NCBI GenBank assembly: GCA_029259355.1
Contig: JAPDIZ010000005.1
Location: 36,289-100,288 of the forward strand
Source: Candidatus Bathyarchaeota archaeon
GTDB lineage: Archaea; Thermoproteota; Bathyarchaeia; JAPDIZ01
Direction: 5' to 3'
DNA length: 64,000 nt
Part shown: one piece after another, positions 50,181-62,665 of the stretch
Numbering within the stretch: the stretch's first letter is position 1
Layout: each line of letters begins with the position of its first letter
Program-made: the position numbers and the translations under genes
Notes under the pieces: generated by a model
What the model was told of the DNA's origin: nothing
The model's database searches: none
Seen by the model: the letters and a program-made list of their open reading frames with translations, nothing else

Positions 50181-51179
50181 ATGGCCTCACGCAGCGACGT
50201 CGAAGTGTTCTGGGATAGCGGAGTGTTGCTAAGGGCTGGAGACAACCTAGTCGCTTTTGATTCGAGAAGGGATAGGTTCGGAACCTCAGTACTGGTTTCC
50301 CACGCACACATCGATCATCTCCCTCCCTCATCAGTCGAGGCCTACGCAACCCCCCAAACCGCCGAGATAGCTAGAGCAAAGGGTAAGAGGAACAGATTTC
50401 TCCCCATCGCCTTCGACAAGCCCCTTAGGCTCTACGGAGAGCTTGAGGTGATACCCAAAAACGCAGGCCACATGCTGGGGTCTGCTCAATTCGTCGTAGC
50501 GTCTGGAGAAGGCGTTCTGGTGTACACTGGCGACTTAAACCTGGCCAACACCCTAGTTACCAAGGGAGCTGAGCCCATCAGTTGCGACGTTCTGGTGATC
50601 GAATCCACCTACGGAAAACCCTTTTTCAGGTTTCCACATAGGGATGAAGTCTACCGCGACATAGTTAAGTGGGTCTTCGACGTTCTTAAGGAGGAAAAGA
50701 TCCCTACCTTCACCGTCTACAGCGCGGGCAAGGCTCAGGAGATTATCAAGCTCATCAACCTCTTCCTAGAGCTACCCGTCGTCGCTCACGAGAGGGTAGC
50801 AAGGATATGCGAGGCCTACCAGAAGTTTGGCTTCCGCCTCCAGTACATCCCAGAGAGGTCGGAGGAGGGGCGTGAGGTGTTGTTCAGAGGCAGCTGCGTC
50901 TACGTCGCTCCAGTTAACGCCCCCCTTATGAGTTCCCGAATGGTTAGAGCGGTAGCTACGGGCTGGGCTGTCGCATGGTCTCCAAAGAGCTGCTCAGCAG
51001 CATTTCCCTTGAGCAGCCACGCAGACTTCTCTCAGCTGGAGAGGTACGTCCTCGAAAGTGGTGCGAAAAAAGTCTTTACTTGCATGGGCTACGCGAGAGA
51101 GTTTGCCGAGTACCTCAGGCGTAAGCACGGGATAGAGGCACAACCTCTTAGGCCTAAGCAGCAACAGATTTTAAGCTAA
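50181..51179 (+). CDS. metallo-beta-lactamase RNA nuclease (beta-CASP-like)
   Basis: Protein of 332 residues from ATG at 50181 (MASRSDVEVFWDSG); the longer frame from 50115 overlaps the divergent KaiC-like leader. The HAHIDHLPP motif binds two zinc ions; further ligands are GHMLGS, YTGDL and PLSSHADF. Such archaeal enzymes process or degrade RNA. It lacks the KH domains of the larger aCPSF1. PDCD5 follows after 21 bases. Confidence 0.85.
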   Translation: MASRSDVEVFWDSGVLLRAGDNLVAFDSRRDRFGTSVLVSHAHIDHLPPSSVEAYATPQTAEIARAKGKRNRFLPIAFDKPLRLYGELEVIPKNAGHMLGSAQFVVASGEGVLVYTGDLNLANTLVTKGAEPISCDVLVIESTYGKPFFRFPHRDEVYRDIVKWVFDVLKEEKIPTFTVYSAGKAQEIIKLINLFLELPVVAHERVARICEAYQKFGFRLQYIPERSEEGREVLFRGSCVYVAPVNAPLMSSRMVRAVATGWAVAWSPKSCSAAFPLSSHADFSQLERYVLESGAKKVFTCMGYAREFAEYLRRKHGIEAQPLRPKQQQILS

Positions 51180-51200
51180 TCCCGTATTGTGGTCTAGGCT

Positions 51201-51554
51201 ATGTCCGATCCAGAGCTAGAGGCGCTGATACGCAAGAAGATGCTTGAGCTCCAGCGTAAGAGCTTGATGAGGGAGGAGAGCGAAAAGCCTAAGCGAGACC
51301 GCGAAATCATCGAGCCCTACCTCACCAACAGAGCAGACGAGGTGTTAGACGCTCTCAGAGCTCAATACCCTGAAGTTGCCCACGCAGTCGAGCACAAGCT
51401 AGCTGAGCTTATTTCTCAAGGCGTGCTGAAGTCTATAGACGGCGGGTGGCTGTATAATCTGCTTAGGCAAATGGGGGTTAGGGTAAGGCTCCCCACCAGA
51501 ATAGTCTACCACGACAGGCCGTTGGAGGAGCGGCTGAGGGAAGGCGTGGACTAG
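51201..51554 (+). CDS. PDCD5/TFAR19-like DNA-binding protein
   Basis: Protein of 117 residues. The helical core with LTNRADEVLDALRAQYPEVA and LISQGVLKSIDGGWLYNLLR is typical of archaeal PDCD5 homologues, small helical proteins that bind DNA or chaperonins. It abuts the GTPBP1-like gene with no gap (stop 51554, start 51555), so the genes are likely cotranscribed. Confidence 0.88.
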   Translation: MSDPELEALIRKKMLELQRKSLMREESEKPKRDREIIEPYLTNRADEVLDALRAQYPEVAHAVEHKLAELISQGVLKSIDGGWLYNLLRQMGVRVRLPTRIVYHDRPLEERLREGVD

Positions 51555-53126
51555 ATGGAGCTAAGAGAGAGCGAAGAGGGGTGTGTGGAGTACAAGCTCA
51601 AGCTCGTAGAGGTTGATGAGAAACGCTTAGAGGAGTTAGCTAGCCAGCTTAAGTACAGGCTCAGCGAGGGAGGAGGCGAAGCCATATATGAGATAGGGGT
51701 CAGCGACCAAGGAGAACCCCTGGGCATAAACGAGGAAGAAGCGAGGGTAAGCCTCCGAAACCTCGAAAGAGCTGCGCACCTCGTCGGCGCCAGGTGTACG
51801 GTTTTGAGGGAAAGCACTGGTCGAGCTGGTAAGGTTCTCGAGATTCTGGTAAGGAGAACGCGAGAGGACTTTCCGATAAACTTGATCGTGCCAGCCATCG
51901 GTAACGTGGACTCAGGGAAGAGTACGTTGATCGGCGCGTTGGTGATGGGCACTCTAGACGACGGAAACGGCGCTCTAAGAAGCGAGGTATGCAGATATCT
52001 GCACGAGCTAGTCTCGGGGAGGACCTCCTCAACCTCCTTCCACGCCTTAGGCTTTGACGAAAGAGGCGATGTGGTTAACTACGCGCTGCCAAACCCTAGG
52101 GATGAGGCTGAGGTCTTCATCAGAAGCGCAAAAGTAGTTACGCTGATTGACCTAGGAGGGCACGAGAGATACCTCAGAACCACTCTGAAGGGGATAATGG
52201 GCTCGGTTCCTGACTACGCTATCCTCTGCGTCGCCGCATCAGACGGAGTCAAGCCCATGACCAAGGAGCACTTGGGGGTTGCGGTGGCTCTTAAAATACC
52301 AGTCTTCATCGCAGTTACCAAGGTCGACGCAGCGAGTGAAGTAAGGCTTCAAGAAACCCTTCAAGAGATACACCGAGTGCTCAAGCTTCCGGGAGTTAGC
52401 AAGATACCATTTCTCGTGAAGAGCATGGACGACGTAGCCGTTGCTGCCAAAAACATGGCAGGTGGTAGAATAGCCCCCATTTTCTTGGTTTCGAGCAAGA
52501 CAGGCGAGGGGCTTGAGCTGCTCACGAAGTTCCTCAACCTTCTCCCGCCGAGGCTTAGGTGGTTCGAGAAGCTCGACGAGCCATTCCTAGTCTACGTAGA
52601 CGACAAGTTCAATGTGACCGGGGTGGGACCCGTTGTCAGCGGATTAGTGCTAAGCGGCTCGGTATCGGTTAACGATAAAGTATACCTCGGGCCCTTTCCA
52701 GACGGTAGCTTCCGCATCGTACGTATTAGGTCGATGCAGGTTAACCGCGTTTTCGTGGACCGCGTCCACGCTGGTCAAGAAGCAACCTTCGCGCTCTCCA
52801 ACATCTTCTATGACGAGCTGAGGAAGGGAATGGTGCTAGCCGCGGAGAAGCCCTATTCGGTTTGGGAATTCGAAGCCGACATCCTCGTGCTCTACCACTC
52901 CACAACCATTCGGAGAGGGTATCAAGCCGTCGTCCATGTGCAGACCATTAGGCAAGCAGCTGAATTCGTCGAAATGAGCAAAGAGCCCTTAAGAACAGGC
53001 GATAGAGCGCACGTCAAGCTTAGGTTTCTATACCGCCCAGAGCACCTCAGGGTGGGTCAGCGGATTCTGTTTAGGGAAGGAAGAACTCGAGGAATAGGCA
53101 CCATAACATCAATCACGAGGGCTTGA
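51555..53126 (+). CDS. GTPBP1/2-type translational GTPase
   Basis: Protein of 523 residues. G domain: P-loop IGNVDSGKSTLIGAL near residue 114, switch region and DLGGHERYLRTTL (the DxxGH-type motif), NKVD-like TKVDA, and SSKTGEG. C-terminal EF-Tu-like domains II/III follow (VGPVVSGLVLSG, HLRVGQRILFREGRTRGIG). GTPBP1-type proteins act on stalled ribosomes and mRNA decay in eukaryotes; the archaeal role is unknown. An N-terminal region of about 105 residues is not recognised. Confidence 0.9.
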   Translation: MELRESEEGCVEYKLKLVEVDEKRLEELASQLKYRLSEGGGEAIYEIGVSDQGEPLGINEEEARVSLRNLERAAHLVGARCTVLRESTGRAGKVLEILVRRTREDFPINLIVPAIGNVDSGKSTLIGALVMGTLDDGNGALRSEVCRYLHELVSGRTSSTSFHALGFDERGDVVNYALPNPRDEAEVFIRSAKVVTLIDLGGHERYLRTTLKGIMGSVPDYAILCVAASDGVKPMTKEHLGVAVALKIPVFIAVTKVDAASEVRLQETLQEIHRVLKLPGVSKIPFLVKSMDDVAVAAKNMAGGRIAPIFLVSSKTGEGLELLTKFLNLLPPRLRWFEKLDEPFLVYVDDKFNVTGVGPVVSGLVLSGSVSVNDKVYLGPFPDGSFRIVRIRSMQVNRVFVDRVHAGQEATFALSNIFYDELRKGMVLAAEKPYSVWEFEADILVLYHSTTIRRGYQAVVHVQTIRQAAEFVEMSKEPLRTGDRAHVKLRFLYRPEHLRVGQRILFREGRTRGIGTITSITRA

Positions 53127-53157
53127 GTTTTCATCCAAAACAAGACATCAAAGCTGG

Positions 53158-53232
53158 TAGCGGGGGGTGGATTTGAACCACCGATCTCGGGGTTATGAGC
53201 CCCGCGGGTTAACCTGGCTACCCCACCCCGCT
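53158..53232 (-). tRNA. initiator tRNA-Met(CAU)
   Basis: A 75-nt tRNA with acceptor AGCGGGG/CCCCGCT, T arm GGTGG TTCAAAT CCACC, discriminator A and encoded CCA (53155-53157). The anticodon stem CGGGG/CCCCG closes CTCATAA (anticodon CAU), giving the initiator's G-C pairs; A1-U72 pairs match archaeal initiator tRNA. No intron. Confidence 0.95.
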
Positions 53233-53341
53233 ATGCCTCATGTTGGTATGGGGAATAGCCCTCTTTTAAACTTTGTTTCTGCAAAATAGCGCTTTTCTCG
53301 CCTTTTCAGCCAGCTTTAAATGCTGAGGAGCTGCCTAGGGA

Positions 53342-54007
53342 CTAGTAACTTTCCAAACATTTTCGCGGGTTCTGGAGCAGCACCTCCTCCAACCGCTCTC
53401 TGGGTACGCCAGCCCCCAGAGCCACCTTCACAGCATATTCGACCGTGAGGAAGTCATTTGGGCGATGCATGTCGCTGTTTAGCAGCAGCTTAGCTCCAGC
53501 CTCATCTGCTACCCTAACCACGTAACCGTTTGCTAATGAGTGGCCGTTTCTTGCGCTTATCTCAAGAAACACCCCGTTGTCAGCGGCTTTCTCCGCTTCT
53601 TCGACCGTGATCAGCCCAGGGTGGGCTAGGATGTTCACGCACTCACACGAAACCGCTGCCTGGTTTGTGCCCCTAGCGACGGGCTCAGCGATGGTCTCTC
53701 CGTGCACAAGGACGAGTTCCGCGCCAAGCGACTTAGCTTGCTTAGCGCACTTCGCGATAAGCTTTGGGGGCAGGTGAGTGAGCTCTACAGCCACAACCAT
53801 CCTGATGTTGAGATATCTCTGCAACTGATCCCTAGCTTTCGTTATCTTTGCCAAAACCCACTCCATGTTGGAGGGGTCTACGTGGTCGGCGATCGCAACT
53901 GCTTCATAGCCGAGAGCCTCTGCCCTCCTAGCAATCTCTGACGGGAGTAGCTCTCCATCGCTGAAGATAGAGTGTGTGTGCAGGTCGTATAGGCTCTTTA
54001 TTCTCAT
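53342..54007 (-). CDS. PHP-domain metal-dependent phosphohydrolase
   Basis: Protein of 221 residues. PHP metal ligands are intact: DLHTHS (residues 8-13), IADHVD near residue 39, AVELTH, VHGE, HPGL and NSDMHRP. Members include histidinol-phosphatase-like enzymes; the substrate is not shown. It lies 4 bases downstream of tiaS on the same strand, so may share its transcript. The archaeal RNase P subunit Rpp30 has a similar barrel but lacks this metal set. Confidence 0.87.
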   Translation of the reverse strand: MRIKSLYDLHTHSIFSDGELLPSEIARRAEALGYEAVAIADHVDPSNMEWVLAKITKARDQLQRYLNIRMVVAVELTHLPPKLIAKCAKQAKSLGAELVLVHGETIAEPVARGTNQAAVSCECVNILAHPGLITVEEAEKAADNGVFLEISARNGHSLANGYVVRVADEAGAKLLLNSDMHRPNDFLTVEYAVKVALGAGVPRERLEEVLLQNPRKCLESY

Positions 54008-54011
54008 GCGA

Positions 54012-55373
54012 TCACCAGCTCGAGTATGTTGGCTTGCCCAAACCCCACCACTTAGGAACTAACCGAGGCGGTTCTCCTCTTTTCTCCTTACCATACCTAC
54101 AAAGAGGTTTTGTTAGATGCCTCTGGGAGCGGGGGGAGGATACGAAAAAGCCCGGACGCAGCTCTCGCTCGACCGCAATTCTCTCCTTCTCCCCATATCC
54201 TCTCCACCCACACCTAGAGCACTTGTATCCCCTCCCCCTTCCCGCAGATTTAGCTCGCTTACCACAGATCGGACACAAAGGATTTCTCAGAGAGTGGTAC
54301 GGAGCCAGCTTAACCACTCTGATTTTCTCGAGGTTAAGGGTGATCGGCTTGTCGTTAGTTGGAGGGCGGACTCCCCCATAAACTTCGATCACATCTCCCT
54401 TTTTCAGCTTTAAAACAGCGTTCCTCAAATCTCCAGATGGCTCATATCCCATGCAATCGATGCATCCCGTCTCATCGCCTACAAGAAGCCATGCATGCCC
54501 ACCAGCTATGGTCTTTGGCTCAGACCTGACCTCCGCCAAGACTCTTGCTGGCGTGTGAGGGGTTAGTTGGCACACCTTTTTGCGAACTGCTAGGTGAGCA
54601 TCTGTTCCTTGATTGGTGCGGAAGATGACCCACCTCTCGATGGGCTCCCCCACCTCAACCATGCAAGCTGCTTGAAGAACAGCCTCAGGGGTCTCGCCCC
54701 TTATCCCAAAGAGCACAGGATCCGGACCTCTCGGAGTTATGAGTATCCTGCTCGTCTCGGGATCTATGTTGTTGAATGTTACATCCCTCATTGCCTCATC
54801 CATTTTGAGGACGCTTTCGGGAAGCACCTGCCTAGGCGTCCCCCTCCTCTCTGGAGTCCTATACGCGAGGAGCTCGAAGGTATAGTCTTCGGTTAGGGGG
54901 TTGCATACAGCGCCCATGGCGCCTACTACGCCTTTCTCCCCAGACAGCGTATAAACCCTCGCCTTCAATCGCTTGGCCAAATCCTTGGCTTCATGCTCGC
55001 CCACGACTTCAAAGAGAACTCTTTTGCCGAAGCTAAGAGCTTCTTTGGTTAGAGATCCTTCTAGAAAGACGACAGCAGGCTGAGCACCCTCGCTGACCAT
55101 AGAGTTTTTCTCGACTACCTCTAGAATGAGGTTTTGCGCTCTTTCGAGTATAGATGAAGAGGTCTCTATCCTAAGGGCTACAGCCCCGTTTCCGCGCGTT
55201 TTCCACGGAATGTTGGGGTTTAGCCTCACCAAGTTTGGATAGTCGAGGAAGCGGACTTGGCCAGGGAATTTTTCAAACAGCTTCTCGACTATCAGTGCCA
55301 AAACGTAGGTAGTGCAGCCACCTTTACTAGAGTCTGTGTCGTCTATTCCCATGTGAACGATCTTCTTGCCCAT
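54012..55373 (-). CDS. tiaS: tRNA(Ile2) 2-agmatinylcytidine synthetase TiaS
   Basis: Protein of 453 residues. The N-terminal GIDDTDSSKGGCTTYVLALI is the signature of TiaS, which modifies C34 of tRNA-Ile(CAU) so it reads AUA. An OB-like domain (MGYEPSGDLRNAVLKL) and a C-terminal zinc ribbon (CPICGKR ... CSRCGW) follow. Essential in archaea that lack a UAU tRNA. Coupled to a PHP gene downstream; a RAM-domain gene lies 8 bases upstream. Confidence 0.96.
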   Translation of the reverse strand: MGKKIVHMGIDDTDSSKGGCTTYVLALIVEKLFEKFPGQVRFLDYPNLVRLNPNIPWKTRGNGAVALRIETSSSILERAQNLILEVVEKNSMVSEGAQPAVVFLEGSLTKEALSFGKRVLFEVVGEHEAKDLAKRLKARVYTLSGEKGVVGAMGAVCNPLTEDYTFELLAYRTPERRGTPRQVLPESVLKMDEAMRDVTFNNIDPETSRILITPRGPDPVLFGIRGETPEAVLQAACMVEVGEPIERWVIFRTNQGTDAHLAVRKKVCQLTPHTPARVLAEVRSEPKTIAGGHAWLLVGDETGCIDCMGYEPSGDLRNAVLKLKKGDVIEVYGGVRPPTNDKPITLNLEKIRVVKLAPYHSLRNPLCPICGKRAKSAGRGRGYKCSRCGWRGYGEKERIAVERELRPGFFVSSPRSQRHLTKPLCRYGKEKRGEPPRLVPKWWGLGKPTYSSW

Positions 55374-55381
55374 ATGCCTAG

Positions 55382-55618
55382 CTACATGCCCTCAACCACT
55401 ATCATGGTGAGCGTGCTCCTCACTTTGTCTAACCTTCTTATGTTCCACGTAACGACTTCCTTCAGCTTATCCATATTCTCCGCTTCTATCTTAGCTATGA
55501 TATCATATACTCCGTACACGACATAAGCTTCTTTTACATTTTTGATCTTTTTCAGCTCTTTGAGAACTTCTTCCTCAGCTCCTATCTCAGCGTTTATCAG
55601 CACGAAGGCTATTGGCAT
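55382..55618 (-). CDS. stand-alone Lrp/AsnC RAM (ligand-binding) domain
   Basis: Protein of 78 residues with the alternating beta-alpha-beta pattern AEEEVLKELKKIKNVKEAYV and VVTWNIRRLDKVRSTLTMI of a RAM domain, but no helix-turn-helix. Free-standing RAM proteins are thought to bind small molecules or cap Lrp-type regulators. Cotranscription with tiaS is likely, as only 8 bases separate them. Confidence 0.82.
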   Translation of the reverse strand: MPIAFVLINAEIGAEEEVLKELKKIKNVKEAYVVYGVYDIIAKIEAENMDKLKEVVTWNIRRLDKVRSTLTMIVVEGM

Positions 55619-55670
55619 GAACCCACCACCAAGCTACACGAGTTATTATCTCGTGGCAACCACTATAAGA

Positions 55671-55676
55671 TTTATT
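55671..55676 (+). promoter_or_regulatory. TATA-like element of tsr3 copy 1
   Basis: TTTATT in ataagatttattg; a start near 55698 matches the GTG at 55699, supporting a leaderless tsr3. Confidence 0.45.
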
Positions 55677-55698
55677 GTTTAAGCACACAGTATTTGCT

Positions 55699-56256
55699 GT
55701 GAATAGAACGCTCACAGCTCGGCGCATAAGGCTTCTAGCACTTCATTTTGGCCAGTGCGATCCCTCAAAGTGTACTGCGCTCAAGCTGGGCAGGTTTGGG
55801 CTGGTTAGGGTGGTGAGGTCTTGGGGGAGCCTTCCTCGTGGGGTCATAGTCCTCGACCCATTTGCTAAAGCAGTCTTCACGAGGGAGATGAGGAGCATCG
55901 TCGAGAGGCGTGGGTTGGCTGTTGTAGACTGTAGCTGGAAGAAGGCTTTAGAGGTTTTCATGCCGAGGAGGAGGAAAGCGCTGCTGCGCAGGAGGCTTCC
56001 AAATCTCGTAGCTGCGAACCCCGTGAACTATGGCTCCGTTGGCCAGCTGAGCTCAGTTGAAGCTTTTGCCGCAGCTCTGATCATAGCTGGCTTCCGCAAC
56101 GAGGCGGAGGAGATGCTGCGGCTCTTTAAGTGGGGTGAGGGATTTGTTAAACTCAACAAGGAGCTCTTGCTGCTCTACTCACAAGCTAGTAACGCTGAGG
56201 AGGTCGCAGAGATAGAAAAGGACTTCTTCGGTTTTTCGGGGGTGCACTGGCTATAA
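55699..56256 (+). CDS. tsr3: Tsr3-family rRNA aminocarboxypropyltransferase, copy 1
   Basis: Protein of 185 residues from GTG at 55699; the TTG at 55675 lies over the TATA-like element. Tsr3 transfers the acp group from SAM to a modified pseudouridine in small-subunit rRNA helix 31. Diagnostic segments: HFGQCDPSKCTALKLGRFGL, LDPF, VVDCSWKK, NPVNYGSVGQLSSVEAFAAAL. Its last 17 bases overlap the 3' end of RNase P RNA on the opposite strand. A second, diverged copy lies at 62662-63165. Confidence 0.92.
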   Translation: MNRTLTARRIRLLALHFGQCDPSKCTALKLGRFGLVRVVRSWGSLPRGVIVLDPFAKAVFTREMRSIVERRGLAVVDCSWKKALEVFMPRRRKALLRRRLPNLVAANPVNYGSVGQLSSVEAFAAALIIAGFRNEAEEMLRLFKWGEGFVKLNKELLLLYSQASNAEEVAEIEKDFFGFSGVHWL

Positions 56257-56564
56257 CCCTCCTTCTGTACTAGCGGGATTCGACTGAGCGGCCCACCCGA
56301 GCCTCGGGCCGGCTCCTCATGGGCTCCTGCTCGGCCTTGCTCCCCGCGGGTCGGCCGTTTCAATCGCTCTCTAGGTCTCGTCACTGGGTTAGCTCACCCT
56401 CGTCGCCGAGGGCTTCGCCAGCTTCATCCTCATACGGCCTAGAGGGATATCGTTTCTGTTCCGGAGCCAGGGCTCTTAGCCCTGCGCCTTGCAGCGCCGC
56501 GGACCGGCGGGAGGGAGGAGTTTCCTCAGGCCCTAAGGCCCGACGCCCGCCAGCCAGCGCACCC
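56240..56564 (-). ncRNA. rnpB: RNase P RNA, copy 1
   Basis: A 325-nt RNA. Universally conserved segments are visible on the minus strand: GAGGAAACTCC near its 5' end, GGAACAGAAACGATA in the middle, and ACAGAAGGAGGGTTA near the 3' end. The 5' end (GGGTGCGCTGGCT, 56552-56564) pairs with the 3' end (AGCCAGTGCACCC, 56240-56252) to make helix P1, fixing the ends. RNase P removes tRNA 5' leaders. Its promoter is the TATA at 56586-56593. Confidence 0.95.
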
Positions 56565-56585
56565 TATCCGAGACCCTACACTTGG

Positions 56586-56593
56586 TATTATAG
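56586..56593 (-). promoter_or_regulatory. TATA box of RNase P RNA copy 1
   Basis: CTATAATA on the minus strand, about 25 bases upstream of the RNA 5' end at 56564, in the 63-base gap between RNase P RNA and the 23S processing stem. Confidence 0.65.
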
Positions 56594-56647
56594 TCGCTTG
56601 TAACTAAATAAACGTACTTGGCGTGAACCGCGCAGAGGCGTGTTTTG

Positions 56648-59751
<3,104 letters not shown>

Positions 59752-59882
59752 GCACACGCCTCTGCGCGGCATCATCGTGAAGCTCAAAAAGAGCTTCTCC
59801 GCCCTTAGCCTCAGAACCCTAGGGTTCCTCGGCCGCATATACGTGCGGGCTCACAGCCTCACTATAGCCCCCGGCCCCAGCT
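59752..59882 (-). other. 16S-23S spacer without tRNA
   Basis: About 131 bases with no tRNA-like cloverleaf; many archaea have tRNA-Ala(UGC) here, which in this genome lies at 44553. The segment 59842-59856 (complement of cgtgcgggctcacag) pairs with the 16S leader at 61456-61467, forming the 16S processing stem. Confidence 0.85.
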
Positions 59883-61381
<1,499 letters not shown>

Positions 61382-61535
61382 GTCGGGAGCACGGCCAAGT
61401 TTAGGCGGGTGCACGTAGCCCACATCAGATTCAACCTTGGGTTGAATCCTCATCCCTGTGAGCCCACATGGAGGTCTCAGCTTCACAGCACGGGCGGATG
61501 CCCTCAGCTCCGCATGGACGCCGCCTTTGTGGGCG
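61382..61535 (-). other. 16S rRNA leader with hairpin and processing stem
   Basis: GTGGGCTCACAG on the minus strand (complement of 61456-61467) pairs with the spacer to make the 16S processing stem. A perfect 9-bp inverted repeat with 3-base loop (61428-61448; GATTCAACC/GGTTGAATC) lies between that stem and the 16S 5' end. The rRNA promoter upstream sets the leader start near 61535. Confidence 0.75.
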
Positions 61536-61557
61536 ATCCTTCTGTAATGGAGGAAGG

Positions 61558-61564
61558 TTATAAA
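61558..61564 (-). promoter_or_regulatory. rRNA operon TATA box
   Basis: TTTATAA on the minus strand, preceded by an A-rich BRE-like AAAAGG. A start about 26 bases downstream falls near 61535. It lies 70 bases from the end of RNase P RNA copy 2, so the rRNA operon has its own promoter. Confidence 0.6.
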
Positions 61565-61633
61565 CCTTTTGATACATCTTCAAATAAACCGCAAAGGGAG
61601 AGCGGGGGCTATATTTACCAAATCGGGTATAAA

Positions 61634-61920
61634 GGGTGCCTGCCGGCCGTAACCCTCCTTCTGTTCTGGTGGGATCTGGCTCAGCGGCTCACCCGGGCCT
61701 CGCACGGGTACTCACGGGCCCCGCTTAGCCTTTGTCCGCGTGGGTCGGCCGTTTCATCCCTTGCCGGGAACCTCATGGTCGCCCAATCATCGTGCCCCGG
61801 GTCGGGTATCGTTTCTGTTCCGTTGCCGGCCCTCTCGGACCGCACCTCTCGGTGCCACGCCCCCGTGCGGACGGAGGAGTTTCCTCAGCTACCCCGTAGC
61901 CCACCCACCGGCTGGCACCC
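61634..61920 (-). ncRNA. rnpB: RNase P RNA, copy 2
   Basis: A 287-nt RNA with the same conserved cores as copy 1: GAGGAAACTCC, GGAACAGAAACGATACCC and ACAGAAGGAGGGTTA. Helix P1 is formed by GGGTGCCAGCCGG (complement of 61908-61920) with CCGGCAGGCACCC (complement of 61634-61646), with one A-A mismatch. The peripheral regions differ extensively from copy 1 (56240-56564), so these are diverged sequences, not a recent duplication. It ends 70 bases before the rRNA TATA. The promoter appears to lie in the end of the HTH-PRTase gene. Confidence 0.94.
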
Positions 61921-61942
61921 AGAAAAGGAATTCGGCGAAGGC

Positions 61943-62665
61943 CTATTTAATCTTATCCAAGACCAGGAGGGACTTCACGTCGAGCTTCTTGGAGAGCTTC
62001 CTTAGGGATTCGGGGAAGGCTATCAGGGAGTAGGCGCCTACGACCATCCCCCCTATCCTCCCGCAGAGCTCCACCATCGCCTCGACCGTCAGGCCGGTCC
62101 TTATGAAGTCGTCGACTATGAGTATGCGCTCCTTAGGGGATGCCAGGCCCTTCGGCAGGAAGATGTAGCTGTAAGTCCCAGATGGGTACGGCCTCTTCAC
62201 CTCCACGAACTCCCTTATCCCCATCTCCTTCTTCCCCTTCACGATCAGGAGGCCGGCGCCGAACTCCCTCGCGACCAGGGTCGCGAAGACTATGCCGTCG
62301 ACCTCCATCGTCAGCACCTTATCGACCTTCTTCTCTGAAAATTCGGCGAAGGCGAGCTTGGCCGCCATTTCGAGCAAGGGGATGTCGGACAGGAGCTTGG
62401 AGTGATCTAGGATGCCCGCCTCGGTGAACGCTATCTCCTTCTTGGCCAGCTCGGATATGAACTCATTCCCGTACTTCTTGAGCAGGCCTAGGGCCCTCTC
62501 GTATTCGGGCAGGACCCTGCCGGTAACGTACCTGCTTATCACAGGTATCGGCAGGCCGAGCATGGAGCTGAGCTCCTCGTACGTGTAGAACTTCTTCATG
62601 AGCCTCAGTAGCCCACATGCGTTTAGCCTCATCCTGATCTTGTCGGCCTTCGATCTGGCGCTCAA
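61943..62665 (-). CDS. HTH-domain phosphoribosyltransferase regulator (GfcR-like), copy 2
   Basis: Protein of 240 residues: the HTH TYEELSSMLGLPIPVISRYV and the PRPP motif ILIVDDFIRTGLTVE. It aligns with copy 1 at 874-1611 over the full length (matching N-terminus), but with many differences. The TTG start overlaps the Tsr3 stop (TTGA), so they are translationally coupled. Its last codons overlap the RNase P RNA promoter (complement of about 61943-61955). Codon use is visibly richer in G/C at third positions than the left part of the window. Confidence 0.83.
   Translation of the reverse strand: MSARSKADKIRMRLNACGLLRLMKKFYTYEELSSMLGLPIPVISRYVTGRVLPEYERALGLLKKYGNEFISELAKKEIAFTEAGILDHSKLLSDIPLLEMAAKLAFAEFSEKKVDKVLTMEVDGIVFATLVAREFGAGLLIVKGKKEMGIREFVEVKRPYPSGTYSYIFLPKGLASPKERILIVDDFIRTGLTVEAMVELCGRIGGMVVGAYSLIAFPESLRKLSKKLDVKSLLVLDKIK

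Noticed and set aside
53342..54007. RNase P protein Rpp30
   Set aside because: It shares a PHP-type barrel, but the metal-binding His/Asp series is complete, as in PHP hydrolases.
59752..59882. tRNA in the rRNA spacer
   Set aside because: No T arm or acceptor pairing could be found; only processing-stem sequence is present.
61634..61920. Second 23S rRNA 3' fragment
   Set aside because: First noticed because it repeats sequence downstream of the 23S gene. The repeated parts (GAGGAAACTCC, AGAAACGAT, ACAGAAGGAGGGTTA) and a closing P1 helix identify RNase P RNA instead.
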